From Stenotrophomonas acidaminiphila (GTDB lineage Bacteria > Pseudomonadota > Gammaproteobacteria > Xanthomonadales > Xanthomonadaceae), in NCBI GenBank assembly GCA_002951995.1, contig CP019797.1, positions 2,650,501 through 2,714,500 of the forward strand: a stretch of DNA of 64,000 nt, given 5' to 3'. Position numbers and translations under genes: made by a program. Positions within the stretch are counted from its first letter, which is position 1. Every line of letters begins with the position of its first letter. The notes under the pieces were generated by a model, which did not search any database, was not told where the DNA came from, and worked only from the letters and a program-made list of their open reading frames with translations. Below, one piece after another: positions 45,505 through 56,229 of this stretch.

Positions 45505-47352
45505 ATGGATACCGCCCTCACGCTGACGACCGACATGAAGCTCGTCCTCGGGCTGGTCGGCTTCACCATGGCGATGTTCCTGTTCGAGCGCATTCGCGCC
45601 GACGTGGTGGCGCTGGTGGTGATGGTGGTGCTGGGCGTCACCGGGCTGATCGCGCCGGAGGAGATCTTCGGCGGCTTCTCGGGCAACGCGGTGATGAGCA
45701 TCATCGCCACCACCATCCTCGGCGCCGGGCTCGACCGCACCGGCGCGCTGAACCGGCTGGCCGGCTGGCTGCTGCGCCGCTCGCACGGGCTGGAACAGCG
45801 CCTGCTGCTGCTGACCAGCGCCACCGCCGGCCTCAATTCGTCGTTCATGCAGAACCCGTCGGTGATGGCGCTGTACCTGCCGGTGGCCTCGCGCCTGGCC
45901 TCGCATACCGGGCTGACCCTCAAGCGGCTGCTGCTGCCGATCACCGCCGCCATCGTGATGGGCGGGGGCCTGACCATGGTCGGCAACTCGCCGTTGATCC
46001 TGCTCAACGACCTGCTGATCTCGGCCAACAACAACCTGCCCTCCGGCACCGCCACCATCGAGCCGCTGCGCATGTTCGCGCCGCTGCCGATCGGCGTGGC
46101 GCTGCTGGCCGCGGCGCTGCTGTACTTCCGCTTCTTCGGCGACCGCAAGCTCTCGCGCGAAGAAGGCGCGGATGACGATGGCCAGACCCCGGCGCGCACC
46201 GAGAGCTACTTCGCCAAGGCCTACGGCATCGAAGGCGAGGTGTTCGAGCTGGCGGTCACCGCCGAGAGCCCGCTGGTGGGAATGACCGTGAGCGAGGTCG
46301 AGAGCCTGTTCGAGGCGCCGCTGCTGCTGGCGCTCAAGACCGGCAACGACACCCGCCTGGCACCGCCGGCGGACATGCGCATCTGGGTCGGCAGCGTGAT
46401 CGGCGCGATGGGCCCGCGCCAGCTGGTGGCCGACTTCGCGCAGAACCAGTTCCTGCGCATGTCCTCGCGCCTGCGCAACCTGGGTGACCTGTTCAACCCC
46501 AGCCGCGCCGGCATCTCCGAGGCGGTGGTCCCGCCGACCTCGAAGCTGATCGGCAAGACCGCCGGCCAGCTGCGGCTGCGCAAGGAACGCGGCATCAGCC
46601 TGCTGGCGATCAACCGCGACAAGCAGGTGATCCGCGAGGACGTGCGCAACGTGGCGCTGCGCGCCGGCGACATGCTGGTGTTCCACAGCATCTGGCAGGA
46701 CCTGGCCGCCGCCGCCGAGAGCCGCGACTTCGTGGTGGTCACCGACTACCCCAAGGGCGAACAGCGCCCGCACAAGTTCAAGATCGCCATGGCGATCTTC
46801 GCCATCACCATCATCATCGCGCTGACCTCGCACCTGCCGGTGGCGCTGACCCTGCTCACCGGCGTGGCCGGCATGCTGCTCACCGGCGTGCTGCGCATGG
46901 ACGAGGCCTACGCCTCGATCAACTGGAAGACCATCTTCATGATGGCCGGGCTGATCCCGCTGGGCTGGGCCATGGATTCCAGCGGCGCGGCGGCCTGGGT
47001 CGCCGGCCACACCATCGACAAGCTGCCGGCCGGGATCCCGATCTGGGTGCTGGAACTGGCGCTGGCAGTGCTGACCACCGCGTTCTCGCTGGTGATCAGC
47101 CATGTCGGCGCCACCATCGTCACCGTGCCGATCGCGGTCAACCTGGCACTGGCCGCGGGCGGCAACCCCACCGCGTTCGCGCTGATCGTGGCGCTGTCGG
47201 CCTCCAACAACCTGATGACCGCGTCCAACCCGGTGATCTCGATGGTGATGGGCCCGGCCAAGTACACCCCGCGCGAGATGTGGCGCGTCGGCGGCCCGTT
47301 GTCGCTGATCTACACCCTGGTCGTGGTGGCGATGGTCAACCTGATGTTCTGA
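45505..47352 (+). CDS. SLC13-family permease with two RCK_C (TrkA-C) domains
   Basis: 615-residue inner-membrane transporter of the divalent-anion/sodium symporter superfamily. Two membrane halves (about residues 10-205 and 425-615) enclose a cytoplasmic part with two TrkA-C-like domains (EVFELAVTAESPLVGMTVSEVESLF...; SEAVVPPTSKLIGKTAGQLRLRKERGISLLAINRDKQ). The pair of opposed hairpins shows as GNAVMSIIATT and ALSASNNLMTASNPV. Substrates of this subgroup include sulfate and dicarboxylates; none can be assigned. About 220 bases of unassigned sequence precede it. Confidence 0.88.
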   Translation: MDTALTLTTDMKLVLGLVGFTMAMFLFERIRADVVALVVMVVLGVTGLIAPEEIFGGFSGNAVMSIIATTILGAGLDRTGALNRLAGWLLRRSHGLEQRLLLLTSATAGLNSSFMQNPSVMALYLPVASRLASHTGLTLKRLLLPITAAIVMGGGLTMVGNSPLILLNDLLISANNNLPSGTATIEPLRMFAPLPIGVALLAAALLYFRFFGDRKLSREEGADDDGQTPARTESYFAKAYGIEGEVFELAVTAESPLVGMTVSEVESLFEAPLLLALKTGNDTRLAPPADMRIWVGSVIGAMGPRQLVADFAQNQFLRMSSRLRNLGDLFNPSRAGISEAVVPPTSKLIGKTAGQLRLRKERGISLLAINRDKQVIREDVRNVALRAGDMLVFHSIWQDLAAAAESRDFVVVTDYPKGEQRPHKFKIAMAIFAITIIIALTSHLPVALTLLTGVAGMLLTGVLRMDEAYASINWKTIFMMAGLIPLGWAMDSSGAAAWVAGHTIDKLPAGIPIWVLELALAVLTTAFSLVISHVGATIVTVPIAVNLALAAGGNPTAFALIVALSASNNLMTASNPVISMVMGPAKYTPREMWRVGGPLSLIYTLVVVAMVNLMF

Positions 47353-47373
47353 GCCGCGCCGGGGGCGGCGGGA

Positions 47374-47721
47374 TCAGCCCAGCAGTACCCTGCCGTCCTG
47401 CACCCGCACCGGCACCGCGCGCAGCGCGTCGCCCTTGCAGGGCCCGGACACACAGGCCCCGCCCTGCAGCTCGAACGCGGCGCCATGCACCGCGCACACC
47501 AGGCGGCCGTCGCGACTCTTCAGGAACTGCCCCGGCGCCCAGTCGAGGGGCCGGCCGGCATGTGGGCAGACATTGAGCCACGCCCGTACCTGCTCGCCCT
47601 CGCGGTACAGGATCAGCGGCTCGGCATCGCCCTCGACCACCGCCTCCACCAGCAGGAACCCCGGGTCGGGCAGGGCGTCGAGCCGGGCCAGCTCGACGGC
47701 GGAAGGTACGGACATGGACAT
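47374..47721 (-). CDS. Rieske [2Fe-2S] protein
   Basis: About 115 residues, a stand-alone Rieske ferredoxin. Cluster ligands CPHAGRPL and CAVHGAAF give the Cys-x-His...Cys-x-x-His pattern, 18 residues apart. It resembles the small subunit of assimilatory nitrite reductase or ring-hydroxylating ferredoxin, but no oxygenase is near. Starts ATG 47721 or 47715 (MSMSV); neither has a strong ribosome binding site. Convergent with the SLC13 permease. Confidence 0.85.
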   Translation of the reverse strand: MSMSVPSAVELARLDALPDPGFLLVEAVVEGDAEPLILYREGEQVRAWLNVCPHAGRPLDWAPGQFLKSRDGRLVCAVHGAAFELQGGACVSGPCKGDALRAVPVRVQDGRVLLG

Positions 47722-47885
47722 CGCGGGACCGCATGACAGCAGGAAATTGCGCCGATTGTCGCACGCCGGCCCGCCCCGCCCAGCCAGGGGGCAGCATGAA
47801 TGGGCGACCGCATTTAACGACAAATTCACTCATTGACCCGCATCCCCACCGATACTTCGGCCAGCCAAATCGTCATACCGCCGAC

Positions 47886-48167
47886 ATGCAGATCCGTTAC
47901 TTCCAGTTCGCCACCCTCCGCAACCTGTTCGCGCCGCGCAAGCCCCGCAACCCGTTGCTGCGGATCGCGCTGGGCCTGCTGGGCCTGGCGATCCTCGCGG
48001 TCCTGGTCGTGGCCGGGCTGTTCGTCGGCGCGGCGATGATCCTGGTCGGGCTGAGCTGGAAGCTGCTGGCCGCGCGCAAGGCGCGTGCCGCGGGCAAGGC
48101 CGCCGGCAAGGTGATGGACGGCGAGTACCGCGTGGTGCGCAAGCCGGCATTGCCGCACGCCCACTGA
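47886..48167 (+). CDS. Small membrane protein, hypothetical
   Basis: 93 residues. Short basic N-terminus (MQIRYFQFATLRNLFAPRKPRNPLLRI), one long or two short membrane segments (ALGLLGLAILAVLVVAGLFVGAAMILVGLSW) and a basic cytoplasmic tail. No family recognised. The A/T-rich stretch at about 47810-47840 before it may hold the promoter. Confidence 0.65.
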   Translation: MQIRYFQFATLRNLFAPRKPRNPLLRIALGLLGLAILAVLVVAGLFVGAAMILVGLSWKLLAARKARAAGKAAGKVMDGEYRVVRKPALPHAH

Positions 48168-48318
48168 CGCCGGGCGTCCCCGCCCCAGGCTTCGACACCC
48201 GCGCCCGGCTCCTGCCGGGCGTGTTGCATCCGGCGCCACCGCGCGCATGGCCACCGGTACTACCAGCGCGGCGGCGGCGTCCGGCATCATGGCGCCAGCT
48301 CCCGCTTCCGGACCGACC

Positions 48319-49026
<708 letters not shown>

Positions 49027-49080
49027 CCGGTGTCGGGGTAGTCTGTGCCTGCCCCCTTTCACGCTTTACAGGAGAAACCC

Positions 49081-49494
49081 GTGGGAATGATCAGTGAGTT
49101 CAAGGAGTTCGCGATGCGCGGCAACGTCATCGACCTGGCGGTCGGTGTCGTGATCGGCGGCGCGTTCGGCAAGATCGTCACCTCGCTGGTGGACAAGGTG
49201 ATCATGCCGCCGATCGGCTGGCTGATCGGCAATGTCGATTTCTCCAAGCTCGCCTGGACGCTGGCGCCGGCGCGGGTGGCCGCCGACGGCACCGAGATCC
49301 CCGCGGTGGTCATCGGCTATGGCGACTTCATCAACACCGTGGTGCAGTTCGTCATCGTCGCCTTCGCCATTTTCATGCTGGTCAAGGTGGTCAACCGGCT
49401 GTCGCGCAAGAAGGAAGCGGCGCCCGCCGCACCGGCCGCGCCGAGCGAGGAAGTACTGCTGCTGCGCGAGATCCGCGACAGCCTGAGGAAGTAA
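49081..49494 (+). CDS. mscL: Large-conductance mechanosensitive channel
   Basis: 137-residue pentameric inner-membrane channel that opens on hypo-osmotic shock. [28 protein letters not shown] is the pore helix, followed by the periplasmic loop, [29 protein letters not shown] and the C-terminal bundle [13 protein letters not shown]. Start GTG 49081 with AGGAG six bases upstream, giving M-G-M-I-S-E-F as in relatives. Confidence 0.96.
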   Translation: MGMISEFKEFAMRGNVIDLAVGVVIGGAFGKIVTSLVDKVIMPPIGWLIGNVDFSKLAWTLAPARVAADGTEIPAVVIGYGDFINTVVQFVIVAFAIFMLVKVVNRLSRKKEAAPAAPAAPSEEVLLLREIRDSLRK

Positions 49495-49626
49495 CGCCGC
49501 GCGGCGGTGACCTCCAGCACGGTTGCAGCCGGAGCCGCGGGCGTATGCTCGCGGCTTCTTTCGTCTGCGAATCCCTCGCAGCGGCCGCGCACGCCCAGGT
49601 GCGCCCCAACCGACCCGGAGCCCGCC

Positions 49627-51042
49627 ATGCGCCGCCTCGCCCTTGCCATCGCCACCGTGCTTGCCTGCGCCACTGCGCACGCCGCCCCCACCCGCATCCC
49701 CGAACAGGCGCTGGCCCGTGCGGTGGAACTGCGCGAGCAGGCGCTGGCCGACGATACCGGCTGGAAGGTGGTCGAATCGCTGACCACCGAAGTTGGCCCG
49801 CGCCTGGCCGGCAGCGAGGCCGACGCGCGCGCGGTGGAATGGGCCAAGGCCAAGTTCAGGGCGCTGGGCTTCGACCGGGTATGGACCGAACCGGTCACCT
49901 TCCCCAAGTGGGAGCGCCGCAGCGAGCAGGCGCAGGTGCTGGGCGCGCATGCGCAGCCGCTGGCGATCACCGCGCTGGGTGGCAGCCCCGCCGGCAGCGC
50001 CGAGGGTGAGGTGGTGCGCTTCGACAGCCTGGAAGCACTGAAGGCCGCGCCGGCCGGCTCACTGGCCGGCAAGATCGCCTTCATCGACTACCAGATGACC
50101 CGCAGCCGCAGCGGCGAGGACTACGGCATCGGCGGCACGGTCCGCAGCCGCGGCCCCTCCGAGGCGATCCGCAAGGGCGCGATCGGCTACATCATGCGCT
50201 CGGCCGGCACCGATTCGCACCGCGTGCCGCATACCGGCATCACCCGCTTCGACGAAGGCCTGACCCCGGTGCCGTCGGCGGCGCTGTCGGTGCCCGATGC
50301 CGACCAGCTGGCGCGGCTGGTTGCGCGCGGCCCGACCCGCATCCGCATGGCCCTGGACTGCGGCTGGGACGGCAGCTACACCTCGCAGAACGTGATCGGT
50401 GAAATCACCGGCCGCGAACTGCCGAAGGAAGTGGTGGTGATCGGCGGCCACCTCGATTCCTGGGACCTGGGCACCGGCGCGGTCGACGATGGCGCCGGCA
50501 TCGGCATCACCATGGCCGCCGGCCACCTGATCGGCCAGCTGCGGCAGGCGCCACGGCGCACCATCCGGGTGATCGCCTTCGCCAACGAGGAACAGGGCCT
50601 GCACGGCGGCTACGCCTATGCCGCCGCGCGGGCGAAGGCCGGGGAGATCCCGCTGCAGCACATCGCCGCCGAGAGCGACTTCGGAGCCGGCCGCATCTAC
50701 GCGTTCAACACCGGCTCGGGCAACCCCGCCGGCTCGCGCGAGGCCACCGCGCAGATCGCCGGGGTGCTCGCGCCGCTGGGCATCGCGTACCGCCCGGACG
50801 AAGGCGGCCCGGGCCCGGACGTGGGGCCGCTGGCGGCCAAGGGCGGCGCCTGGGCGTGGCTGGCGCAGGACGGGACCGACTATTTCGACCTGCACCACAC
50901 CGCCGACGACACCCTGGACAAGATCGACCCGAAGGCGCTGGCGCAGAACGTGGCCGCCTACACCGTGTTCGCCTACCTGGCCGCCGAGGCCGAAGGCAGC
51001 TTCGGCAGCGAGGCCCGCGACGTGGTGCCGCCCAAGGAATGA
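49627..51042 (+). CDS. M28-family exported aminopeptidase
   Basis: 471 residues. Signal peptide MRRLALAIATVLACATAHAA, a PA-type insert (about residues 125-250), then the zinc peptidase core: GGHLDSWDLGTGAVDDGAG (His and bridging Asp), FANEEQGLHGGYAYA (catalytic Glu, second zinc Glu), AESDFGAG and DLHHTADDTLDKID (last His). Like carboxypeptidase Q/aminopeptidases in the periplasm of Xanthomonadaceae, it probably degrades peptides for uptake. ATG 49627 chosen for the signal peptide. Confidence 0.9.
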   Translation: MRRLALAIATVLACATAHAAPTRIPEQALARAVELREQALADDTGWKVVESLTTEVGPRLAGSEADARAVEWAKAKFRALGFDRVWTEPVTFPKWERRSEQAQVLGAHAQPLAITALGGSPAGSAEGEVVRFDSLEALKAAPAGSLAGKIAFIDYQMTRSRSGEDYGIGGTVRSRGPSEAIRKGAIGYIMRSAGTDSHRVPHTGITRFDEGLTPVPSAALSVPDADQLARLVARGPTRIRMALDCGWDGSYTSQNVIGEITGRELPKEVVVIGGHLDSWDLGTGAVDDGAGIGITMAAGHLIGQLRQAPRRTIRVIAFANEEQGLHGGYAYAAARAKAGEIPLQHIAAESDFGAGRIYAFNTGSGNPAGSREATAQIAGVLAPLGIAYRPDEGGPGPDVGPLAAKGGAWAWLAQDGTDYFDLHHTADDTLDKIDPKALAQNVAAYTVFAYLAAEAEGSFGSEARDVVPPKE

Positions 51043-51161
51043 CCGCGACACGCGCCCGGCAGCGGGCGCGGGCGTGGCAACGCAGCAGCGCCCCCGTCGC
51101 CGGGGGCGTTGTCGCATACGGGCATCGCCGGCATCAGCGGGCGTCAACAGCACATCTGGGA

Positions 51162-51167
51162 TAATGG
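51162..51167 (+). promoter_or_regulatory. -10 element of nadE
   Basis: GATAAT about 60 bases before the nadE ATG, in a spot more A/T-rich than its surroundings. No clear -35. Confidence 0.35.
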
Positions 51168-51226
51168 CGTCCTGGTCCCACCCCGCGTCCGTCGTGGACG
51201 CCTGCAACGACAAGGCAGCCGACATC

Positions 51227-52864
51227 ATGTCCCGATCCCTCCGCATCGCCCTGGCGCAGTACGACTTCCCGGTCGGCGACGTGGCCGGCAACAGCGCGCG
51301 CATCATCGAACTGGCGCAGATCGCCCGCGACGAGTACGGCGCCGACGTGGTGCTGTTCCCCGAACTGGCGGTCAGCGGCTATCCGCCGGAAGACCTGCTG
51401 CTGCGCCCGTCGTTCCTGCGCGGGTGCGAGCAGGCGATCGCCCACATCGCCGCGCAGGTGCAGGGTATCGTCGCGGTGGTGGGCTGGCCGCAGAGCGCCG
51501 GCGCGGTGGTCTACAACGCCGCCAGCGTGCTGCGTGACGGCGCGGTCGCCGCCACCTACCGCAAGCGCGAGCTGCCGAACTACGCGGTGTTCGACGAGCG
51601 CCGCTATTTCGACGTCGATCCGGACGGCGGCAACTGCGTGTTCGAGGTCGGCGGGGTGACGCTGGGCCTGCTGGTCTGCGAGGACCTGTGGTTCGCCGAA
51701 CCGCTGGCCGCGACCGTGGCCGAGGGCGCCGAACTGGTGCTGGTGGCCAATGCCTCGCCCTATGAGCGCGGCAAGCATGCCCAGCGCGACGCACTGCTGG
51801 CCGAACGCAGTCGCGACAGCGGCGCCGCCATCGCCTACGTCAACCTGGTAGGCGGCCAGGACGCGCTGGTGTTCGACGGCGCCTCGGTGGTGGCCGACGG
51901 CAGCGGTACGGTGCACCCGGCGGCGCTGGCCTTCGCCGAGGAAATGCTGGTGGTCGACTACGACGCCGATACGCGGTCGTTCCTGCCGATGCGCTGGATC
52001 GACGACGGCGACGAAAGCATGGACGCACTGGCCTGGCGCGCGATCACCCGCGGCATCCAGGACTACTGCCGCAAGAACGGCTTCGACAAGGTATGGCTGG
52101 GCCTGTCCGGTGGCATCGATTCGGCGCTGGTGCTGGCGCTGGCGGTGGACGCCCTGGGCGCGGACAACGTCACCGCGGTGGCGTTGCCGTCGCGCTACAC
52201 CGCCGGGCTGTCCAACGACCTGGCCGCCGAGCAGTGCCGGGCGCTGGGGGTGAAGCTGGAAACGGTCCCGATCGAGCCGGCGTTCCAGGGGCTGATGCAG
52301 TCGCTGTCGGCGATGTTCCAGGGCAAGGACGCCGACGTGACCGAGGAGAACCTGCAGTCGCGCAGCCGTGGCGTGATCATGATGGCGCTGTCCAACAAGT
52401 TCGGCGGGCTGCTGCTGACCACCGGCAACAAGAGCGAGTACGCGGTCGGCTACGCCACCATCTACGGCGACATGTGCGGCGGCTATGCGCCGCTGAAAGA
52501 CCTGTACAAGACCGAGGTCTATGGTCTGTCGAAGTGGCGCAACACGGTCGGCGGGGCGCCGGTGATCCCGCCGGCGGTGATCGCGCGCGCACCTTCGGCC
52601 GAGCTGCGCGAGAACCAGACCGACCAGGATTCGCTGCCGGCCTACGACGTGCTCGACGGCATTCTGTACCGCTACATCGACCAGGAGCAGTCGCGCGAGG
52701 ACATCATCGCCGCCGGCTATGCGCCGGACGTGGTGGCCCGGGTGCTGCGGCTGGTGCGCACCAGCGAGTGGAAGCGGCACCAGGCCGCGCCCGGCCCGAA
52801 GATCTCGCGCCGCGCGTTCGGCCGCGAGCGGCGCTACCCGATCAGCAACGGCTACCGCGGCTAG
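51227..52864 (+). CDS. nadE: Glutamine-dependent NAD+ synthetase
   Basis: 545-residue enzyme with an N-terminal nitrilase-type glutaminase (Glu in LFPELAVSGYPPEDLL, Lys in YRKRELPNY, Cys in LLVCEDLWF) and a C-terminal synthetase with P-loop GLSGGIDSALVLAL and TTGNKSEYAVGYATIYGDMCGGYAPLKDLYKTEVY. It amidates deamido-NAD with ammonia made from glutamine. The domain set is complete, so no separate ammonia source is needed. Ends with RRYPISNGYRG, as in relatives. Confidence 0.96.
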   Translation: MSRSLRIALAQYDFPVGDVAGNSARIIELAQIARDEYGADVVLFPELAVSGYPPEDLLLRPSFLRGCEQAIAHIAAQVQGIVAVVGWPQSAGAVVYNAASVLRDGAVAATYRKRELPNYAVFDERRYFDVDPDGGNCVFEVGGVTLGLLVCEDLWFAEPLAATVAEGAELVLVANASPYERGKHAQRDALLAERSRDSGAAIAYVNLVGGQDALVFDGASVVADGSGTVHPAALAFAEEMLVVDYDADTRSFLPMRWIDDGDESMDALAWRAITRGIQDYCRKNGFDKVWLGLSGGIDSALVLALAVDALGADNVTAVALPSRYTAGLSNDLAAEQCRALGVKLETVPIEPAFQGLMQSLSAMFQGKDADVTEENLQSRSRGVIMMALSNKFGGLLLTTGNKSEYAVGYATIYGDMCGGYAPLKDLYKTEVYGLSKWRNTVGGAPVIPPAVIARAPSAELRENQTDQDSLPAYDVLDGILYRYIDQEQSREDIIAAGYAPDVVARVLRLVRTSEWKRHQAAPGPKISRRAFGRERRYPISNGYRG

Positions 52865-53246
52865 GCACGTGCCTGCCGCGGCGGCAGGGAAACGGCGGGA
52901 TGCGTGCAGCGCTTTCCGGATCCGTGCCGGCAGAGTGAATAGAGCGCGGCCGTGGCCACGGGAGGTGGGCCAGCGGGGCATGCCAGCCAACCGCGCGCCC
53001 GATGCCCGGCGCGCCGCGGGTGCCCGGGCACGACCCGGTTGGCCTGCGGCGCAGCGGCGAACCGGGCTGCGGAAGGCGACCGCCACCACCGCGTGATCCG
53101 CGCAGGCACGGAGCCGACAAAGGCATCTCCAGCTGCGCCTGATACACCGCGCCGGCAGCGCGAGGCCGGCGGCCCCGCGCGGGCCTGTCCCTGGCACAAC
53201 CCGACCGCCTTGCGGCGGCGCCTGGCCGGGGTCGCCCGGGGCAGTC
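52865..53246. other. Intergenic stretch without a supported gene
   Basis: About 380 very GC-rich bases between the convergent nadE and TrmH-family genes. Open frames exist on both strands but have skewed Arg/Pro/Ala composition and no domain. No repeat or terminator with a T tract was found. Confidence 0.5.
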
Positions 53247-54086
53247 TCAGTCCCGGGCCTGGCGGCTGCGCCAGCCCGCCAGGAACACCGCGGTGGCGGC
53301 GGCGACGTTGAGGCTCTCCACCGCGCCGGTGCCGGGAATGGACAGGCGCAGGTCGCAGTGCTGCGCGAACTCGCGGTCCATGCCCTCGCCTTCGGCACCC
53401 ATCACGTAGACCATGCGCGGCGGCAGCGGCGTGGCGAACAGGTCCTGCCCGCCCTCCACCAGCGTCGCGGCCAGCGCGAAACCGGCATCGCGCAGCTGCG
53501 ACAGCGCCTGCGGCAGCGCCGGCAGGCGTACCAGCGGCACCGCTTCGGCACCGCCCTCGGCGACGCGGGCGGCGGCACCGGACAGGCTCAGCGTCGACTC
53601 GGCCGGCAGCAGGATGCCAGCCGCTCCGAAGTGTGCGGCCGAGCGCAGGATCGCGCCGAAGTTGTGCGGGTTGCCCACGCCGTCCAGCCACAGCGCCAGC
53701 ACCGGCCCGTCAGGCAGCGCCGCCAGCCAGGCGGCCAGCGGCTGCGGTTCGGCGCGCAGCACGTCGGCCACCACGCCCTCGTGGTGGGTGGTGGCGGCGA
53801 GCTTGTTGAGATCGCCCTCGCCGACCACGCGGTAACCGACGCGGTTGCCCACGCACCACTTCAGCAACGGCTGCAGCCGCGGGATCAGCGCTTCGGCCAG
53901 GTACAGCTTGCGCAACGCCTGCGGGCGCCGCGCGTGCATCGCCAGTACCGCGTTGACGCCGTACAGGCGCAGTTCGTCGTTGCCGCGCACCGGGCCGGCA
54001 CCGTCACCGCGCGCGCCCGAAGGCGGCAGCGGCGTGGCACGCGGCGGGCGCGCGGAAGGACGACGGTTGTTCCAGGGGCTGTTCAC
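53247..54086 (-). CDS. TrmH-family (SPOUT) rRNA/tRNA 2'-O-methyltransferase
   Basis: 279 residues. N-terminal low-complexity extension (about 35 residues), then an RNA-binding substrate domain (LYGVNAVLAMHARRPQALRKLYLAEAL), and the SPOUT knot domain: LWLDGVGNPHNFGAILRSAAHFGA (motif 1), MGAEGEGMDREFAQHCDLRLSIPG (motif 2) and AVESLNVAAATAVFLAGW (motif 3). Close in design to RlmB, which methylates G2251 of 23S rRNA, but the exact target is not certain. Ends 15 bases before the symporter gene begins its stop, on the same strand. Confidence 0.88.
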   Translation of the reverse strand: MNSPWNNRRPSARPPRATPLPPSGARGDGAGPVRGNDELRLYGVNAVLAMHARRPQALRKLYLAEALIPRLQPLLKWCVGNRVGYRVVGEGDLNKLAATTHHEGVVADVLRAEPQPLAAWLAALPDGPVLALWLDGVGNPHNFGAILRSAAHFGAAGILLPAESTLSLSGAAARVAEGGAEAVPLVRLPALPQALSQLRDAGFALAATLVEGGQDLFATPLPPRMVYVMGAEGEGMDREFAQHCDLRLSIPGTGAVESLNVAAATAVFLAGWRSRQARD

Positions 54087-54101
54087 TGCCGTTGCACTCG
54101 C

Positions 54102-55604
54102 TTACTTGTTGCCGCGCCAGAAATCGGCGTTGCGGATGCCGAGCGCATCCGGGTCGAACACCGGGTCCAGGCCCTGCTTCTTCTGCCGCTCGTAGTCGGA
54201 CAGCGCCAGCATCGCCGGCTTCTGCAGGATCAGGATGGCGATCACGTTGAGCCATGCCATCAGGCCGACGCCGATGTCGCCCAGCGCCCATGCCATCTTG
54301 GCATTGTGGAAGGCGCCGAACACCACCATGCCCATGATGCCCAGGCGCAGCACCAGGGTCGCCGCCGGGTGGGTGCGGTTGCTGCCGGCCAGGTAGGTCA
54401 GGTTGGTCTCGGCCATGTAGTAGTAGGCCATGATCGTGGTGAAGGCGAAGAAGAACAGCGCCAGCGCCACGAACCCCGCGCCCCAGCCCGGCAGCACCGA
54501 CTCGACCGCGGCCTGGGTGAACAGCGCGCCCTCGGAGGGCGCCACGCCGGGCACGCCGCTGACGATCGCCTCCAGCTTCTGCACGCCGCCCTCGGTGACC
54601 TCGCGGAACACGTTGTACATGCCGGTGGACAGCAGCAGGAAAGCCGTGGAGGTGCACACCAGCATGGTGTCGAAGTAGATCGCGAACGCCTGCACGTAGC
54701 CCTGCTTGGCCGGGTGCGAGACTTCGGCCGCGGCGGCCGCGTGCGGGCCGGTGCCCTGGCCGGCTTCGTTGGCGTAGATGCCGCGCTTCACGCCCCAGGC
54801 GATGGCCTGGCCGATGATGCCGCCGAACGCCGCATGCGCGCCGAAGGCGCTGGAGAAGATGTCGGCGAACATCGTCGGCACCTTGCTGGCGTTGAGCATC
54901 ATCACCACGATGGCCATCAGGATGAAGCCCAGCGCCATGAACGGCACGATCACCTCGGCGAAGCTGGCGATGCGCTTGACCCCGCCGAAGATGATCACGC
55001 CCAGCAGCGCCGCGACCGCGACACCGATCCACAGCTTCATGCTGGCCGCACCGCCCAGCGAAGCGCAGGCGTCGGCACCGGTGCACAGCACGTTGACCGC
55101 GCTGTCGGCGATCGCGTTGGCCTGCACGCCCGGCAGCAGGAAGCCGGCGGCGATGACCGTGGCCACCGCGAACACCGCCGCGTACCACTTCAGCCCCATG
55201 GCTTTTTCGATGTAGTAGGCCGGGCCGCCGCGGTAGCGGCCTTCGGCGTCCTTGGTCTTGTATATCTGCGCCAGGGTCGATTCGACGTAGGAGGTGGAGG
55301 CGCCGAGGAAGCCCATCACCCACATCCAGAAGATCGCGCCCGGGCCGCCGTAGGCGATGGCGGTAGCCACGCCGGCGATGTTGCCGATGCCCATGCGCCC
55401 GGCCATCGACATGGCCAGCGCCTGGAACGAGGAGACGCCGGCATCGGACTTCTGCCCGCGCACGGTGAGCCGGCACATCTCGGCAAAGCCGCGGATCTGC
55501 ATGAAGCGGGTGCGCAGGGTGAACCACAGCCCTGCGCCCAGGCACATGAAGATCAGCGCATTGCTCCAGATGATGCCATTTACGAATTCGACGATGGATT
55601 CCAC
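54102..55604 (-). CDS. AGCS-family sodium/alanine symporter
   Basis: 500-residue inner-membrane transporter of the alanine-or-glycine:cation symporter family. FVNGIIWSNALIFMCLGAGLWFTLRTRFMQIRGF at the N-terminus, GIGNIAGVATAIAYGGPGAIFWMWVMGFLGASTSYVESTLAQIYK (family signature), and NEAGQGTGPHAAAAAEVSHPAKQG. Start GTG 55604 with GGGGAG upstream. Upstream of the TrmH-type gene, 15 bases apart. Confidence 0.93.
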   Translation of the reverse strand: MESIVEFVNGIIWSNALIFMCLGAGLWFTLRTRFMQIRGFAEMCRLTVRGQKSDAGVSSFQALAMSMAGRMGIGNIAGVATAIAYGGPGAIFWMWVMGFLGASTSYVESTLAQIYKTKDAEGRYRGGPAYYIEKAMGLKWYAAVFAVATVIAAGFLLPGVQANAIADSAVNVLCTGADACASLGGAASMKLWIGVAVAALLGVIIFGGVKRIASFAEVIVPFMALGFILMAIVVMMLNASKVPTMFADIFSSAFGAHAAFGGIIGQAIAWGVKRGIYANEAGQGTGPHAAAAAEVSHPAKQGYVQAFAIYFDTMLVCTSTAFLLLSTGMYNVFREVTEGGVQKLEAIVSGVPGVAPSEGALFTQAAVESVLPGWGAGFVALALFFFAFTTIMAYYYMAETNLTYLAGSNRTHPAATLVLRLGIMGMVVFGAFHNAKMAWALGDIGVGLMAWLNVIAILILQKPAMLALSDYERQKKQGLDPVFDPDALGIRNADFWRGNK

Positions 55605-55692
55605 ACGATCTCCCCGGATGGCTGAAGGTAGGCGGGTGCCGGCTTCAGGAACCGGCGATTCTTCCACGATTGCAGGGCCCTGTGCAGGGCCG

Positions 55693-56229
55693 TCACGACC
55701 CCGGCGGCCACGCCCGCAGGCGGGCGAAGCAGCGCATGTCGTGCAGTACGCCATCCTTGAACACGGCCTGGCGCTCCAGGCCTTCCTCGATGAAACCGGT
55801 CTTGAGCAGCACCCGCGCCGAGGCGGGATTGCCGGCCATGACCTGTGCCGCGAGCCGGTACAGGCCCAGCTGTTCCATCACCCACGGCGCGAAACCGTCC
55901 ACGACCGTGGTCATGATGCCCTGCCCCCAGTGGCGCCGCCCCAGCCAGTAACCCAGGGTCGCGCCATGGCGGCGCTCGCCGCTGCCCTGCTGCACGCCGA
56001 TGCCGCCGCAGGCCTCACCGTCGATCTCCAGCGCGAACACCGGCCCGGACAGGTCCAGCACCTGCCCGGACAGGAACGCCTCGCCGTCGGCGCGGGTGTA
56101 GGGATACGGGAAGCGCGTGCCCAGCCCGCGCGACACCGCCGCGTCATCGGCATGCCGCAGCAGCGACGCCAGGTCGTCCGCCCGCCAGTGGCGCAGCCGC
56201 ACCGCGCCGATGGCGGGCGGCTCACGCAT
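55693..56229 (-). CDS. GNAT-family N-acetyltransferase
   Basis: 178 residues, RimJ/RimL-like acetyltransferase: VRLRHWRADDLASLLRH at the N-terminus, ATLGYWLGRRHWGQGIMTTVVDGFAPW (acetyl-CoA pyrophosphate site, R-x-x-W-G-Q-G-I) and NPASARVLLKTGFIEEGLERQAVFKDGVLHD. ATG 56229 overlaps the end of the RND permease gene by eight bases, so it is the last gene of the adaptor-RND-GNAT operon. The substrate is unknown; linkage to an efflux pump suggests drug or polyamine modification, but RimL-type protein targets are equally possible. Confidence 0.88.
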   Translation of the reverse strand: MREPPAIGAVRLRHWRADDLASLLRHADDAAVSRGLGTRFPYPYTRADGEAFLSGQVLDLSGPVFALEIDGEACGGIGVQQGSGERRHGATLGYWLGRRHWGQGIMTTVVDGFAPWVMEQLGLYRLAAQVMAGNPASARVLLKTGFIEEGLERQAVFKDGVLHDMRCFARLRAWPPGS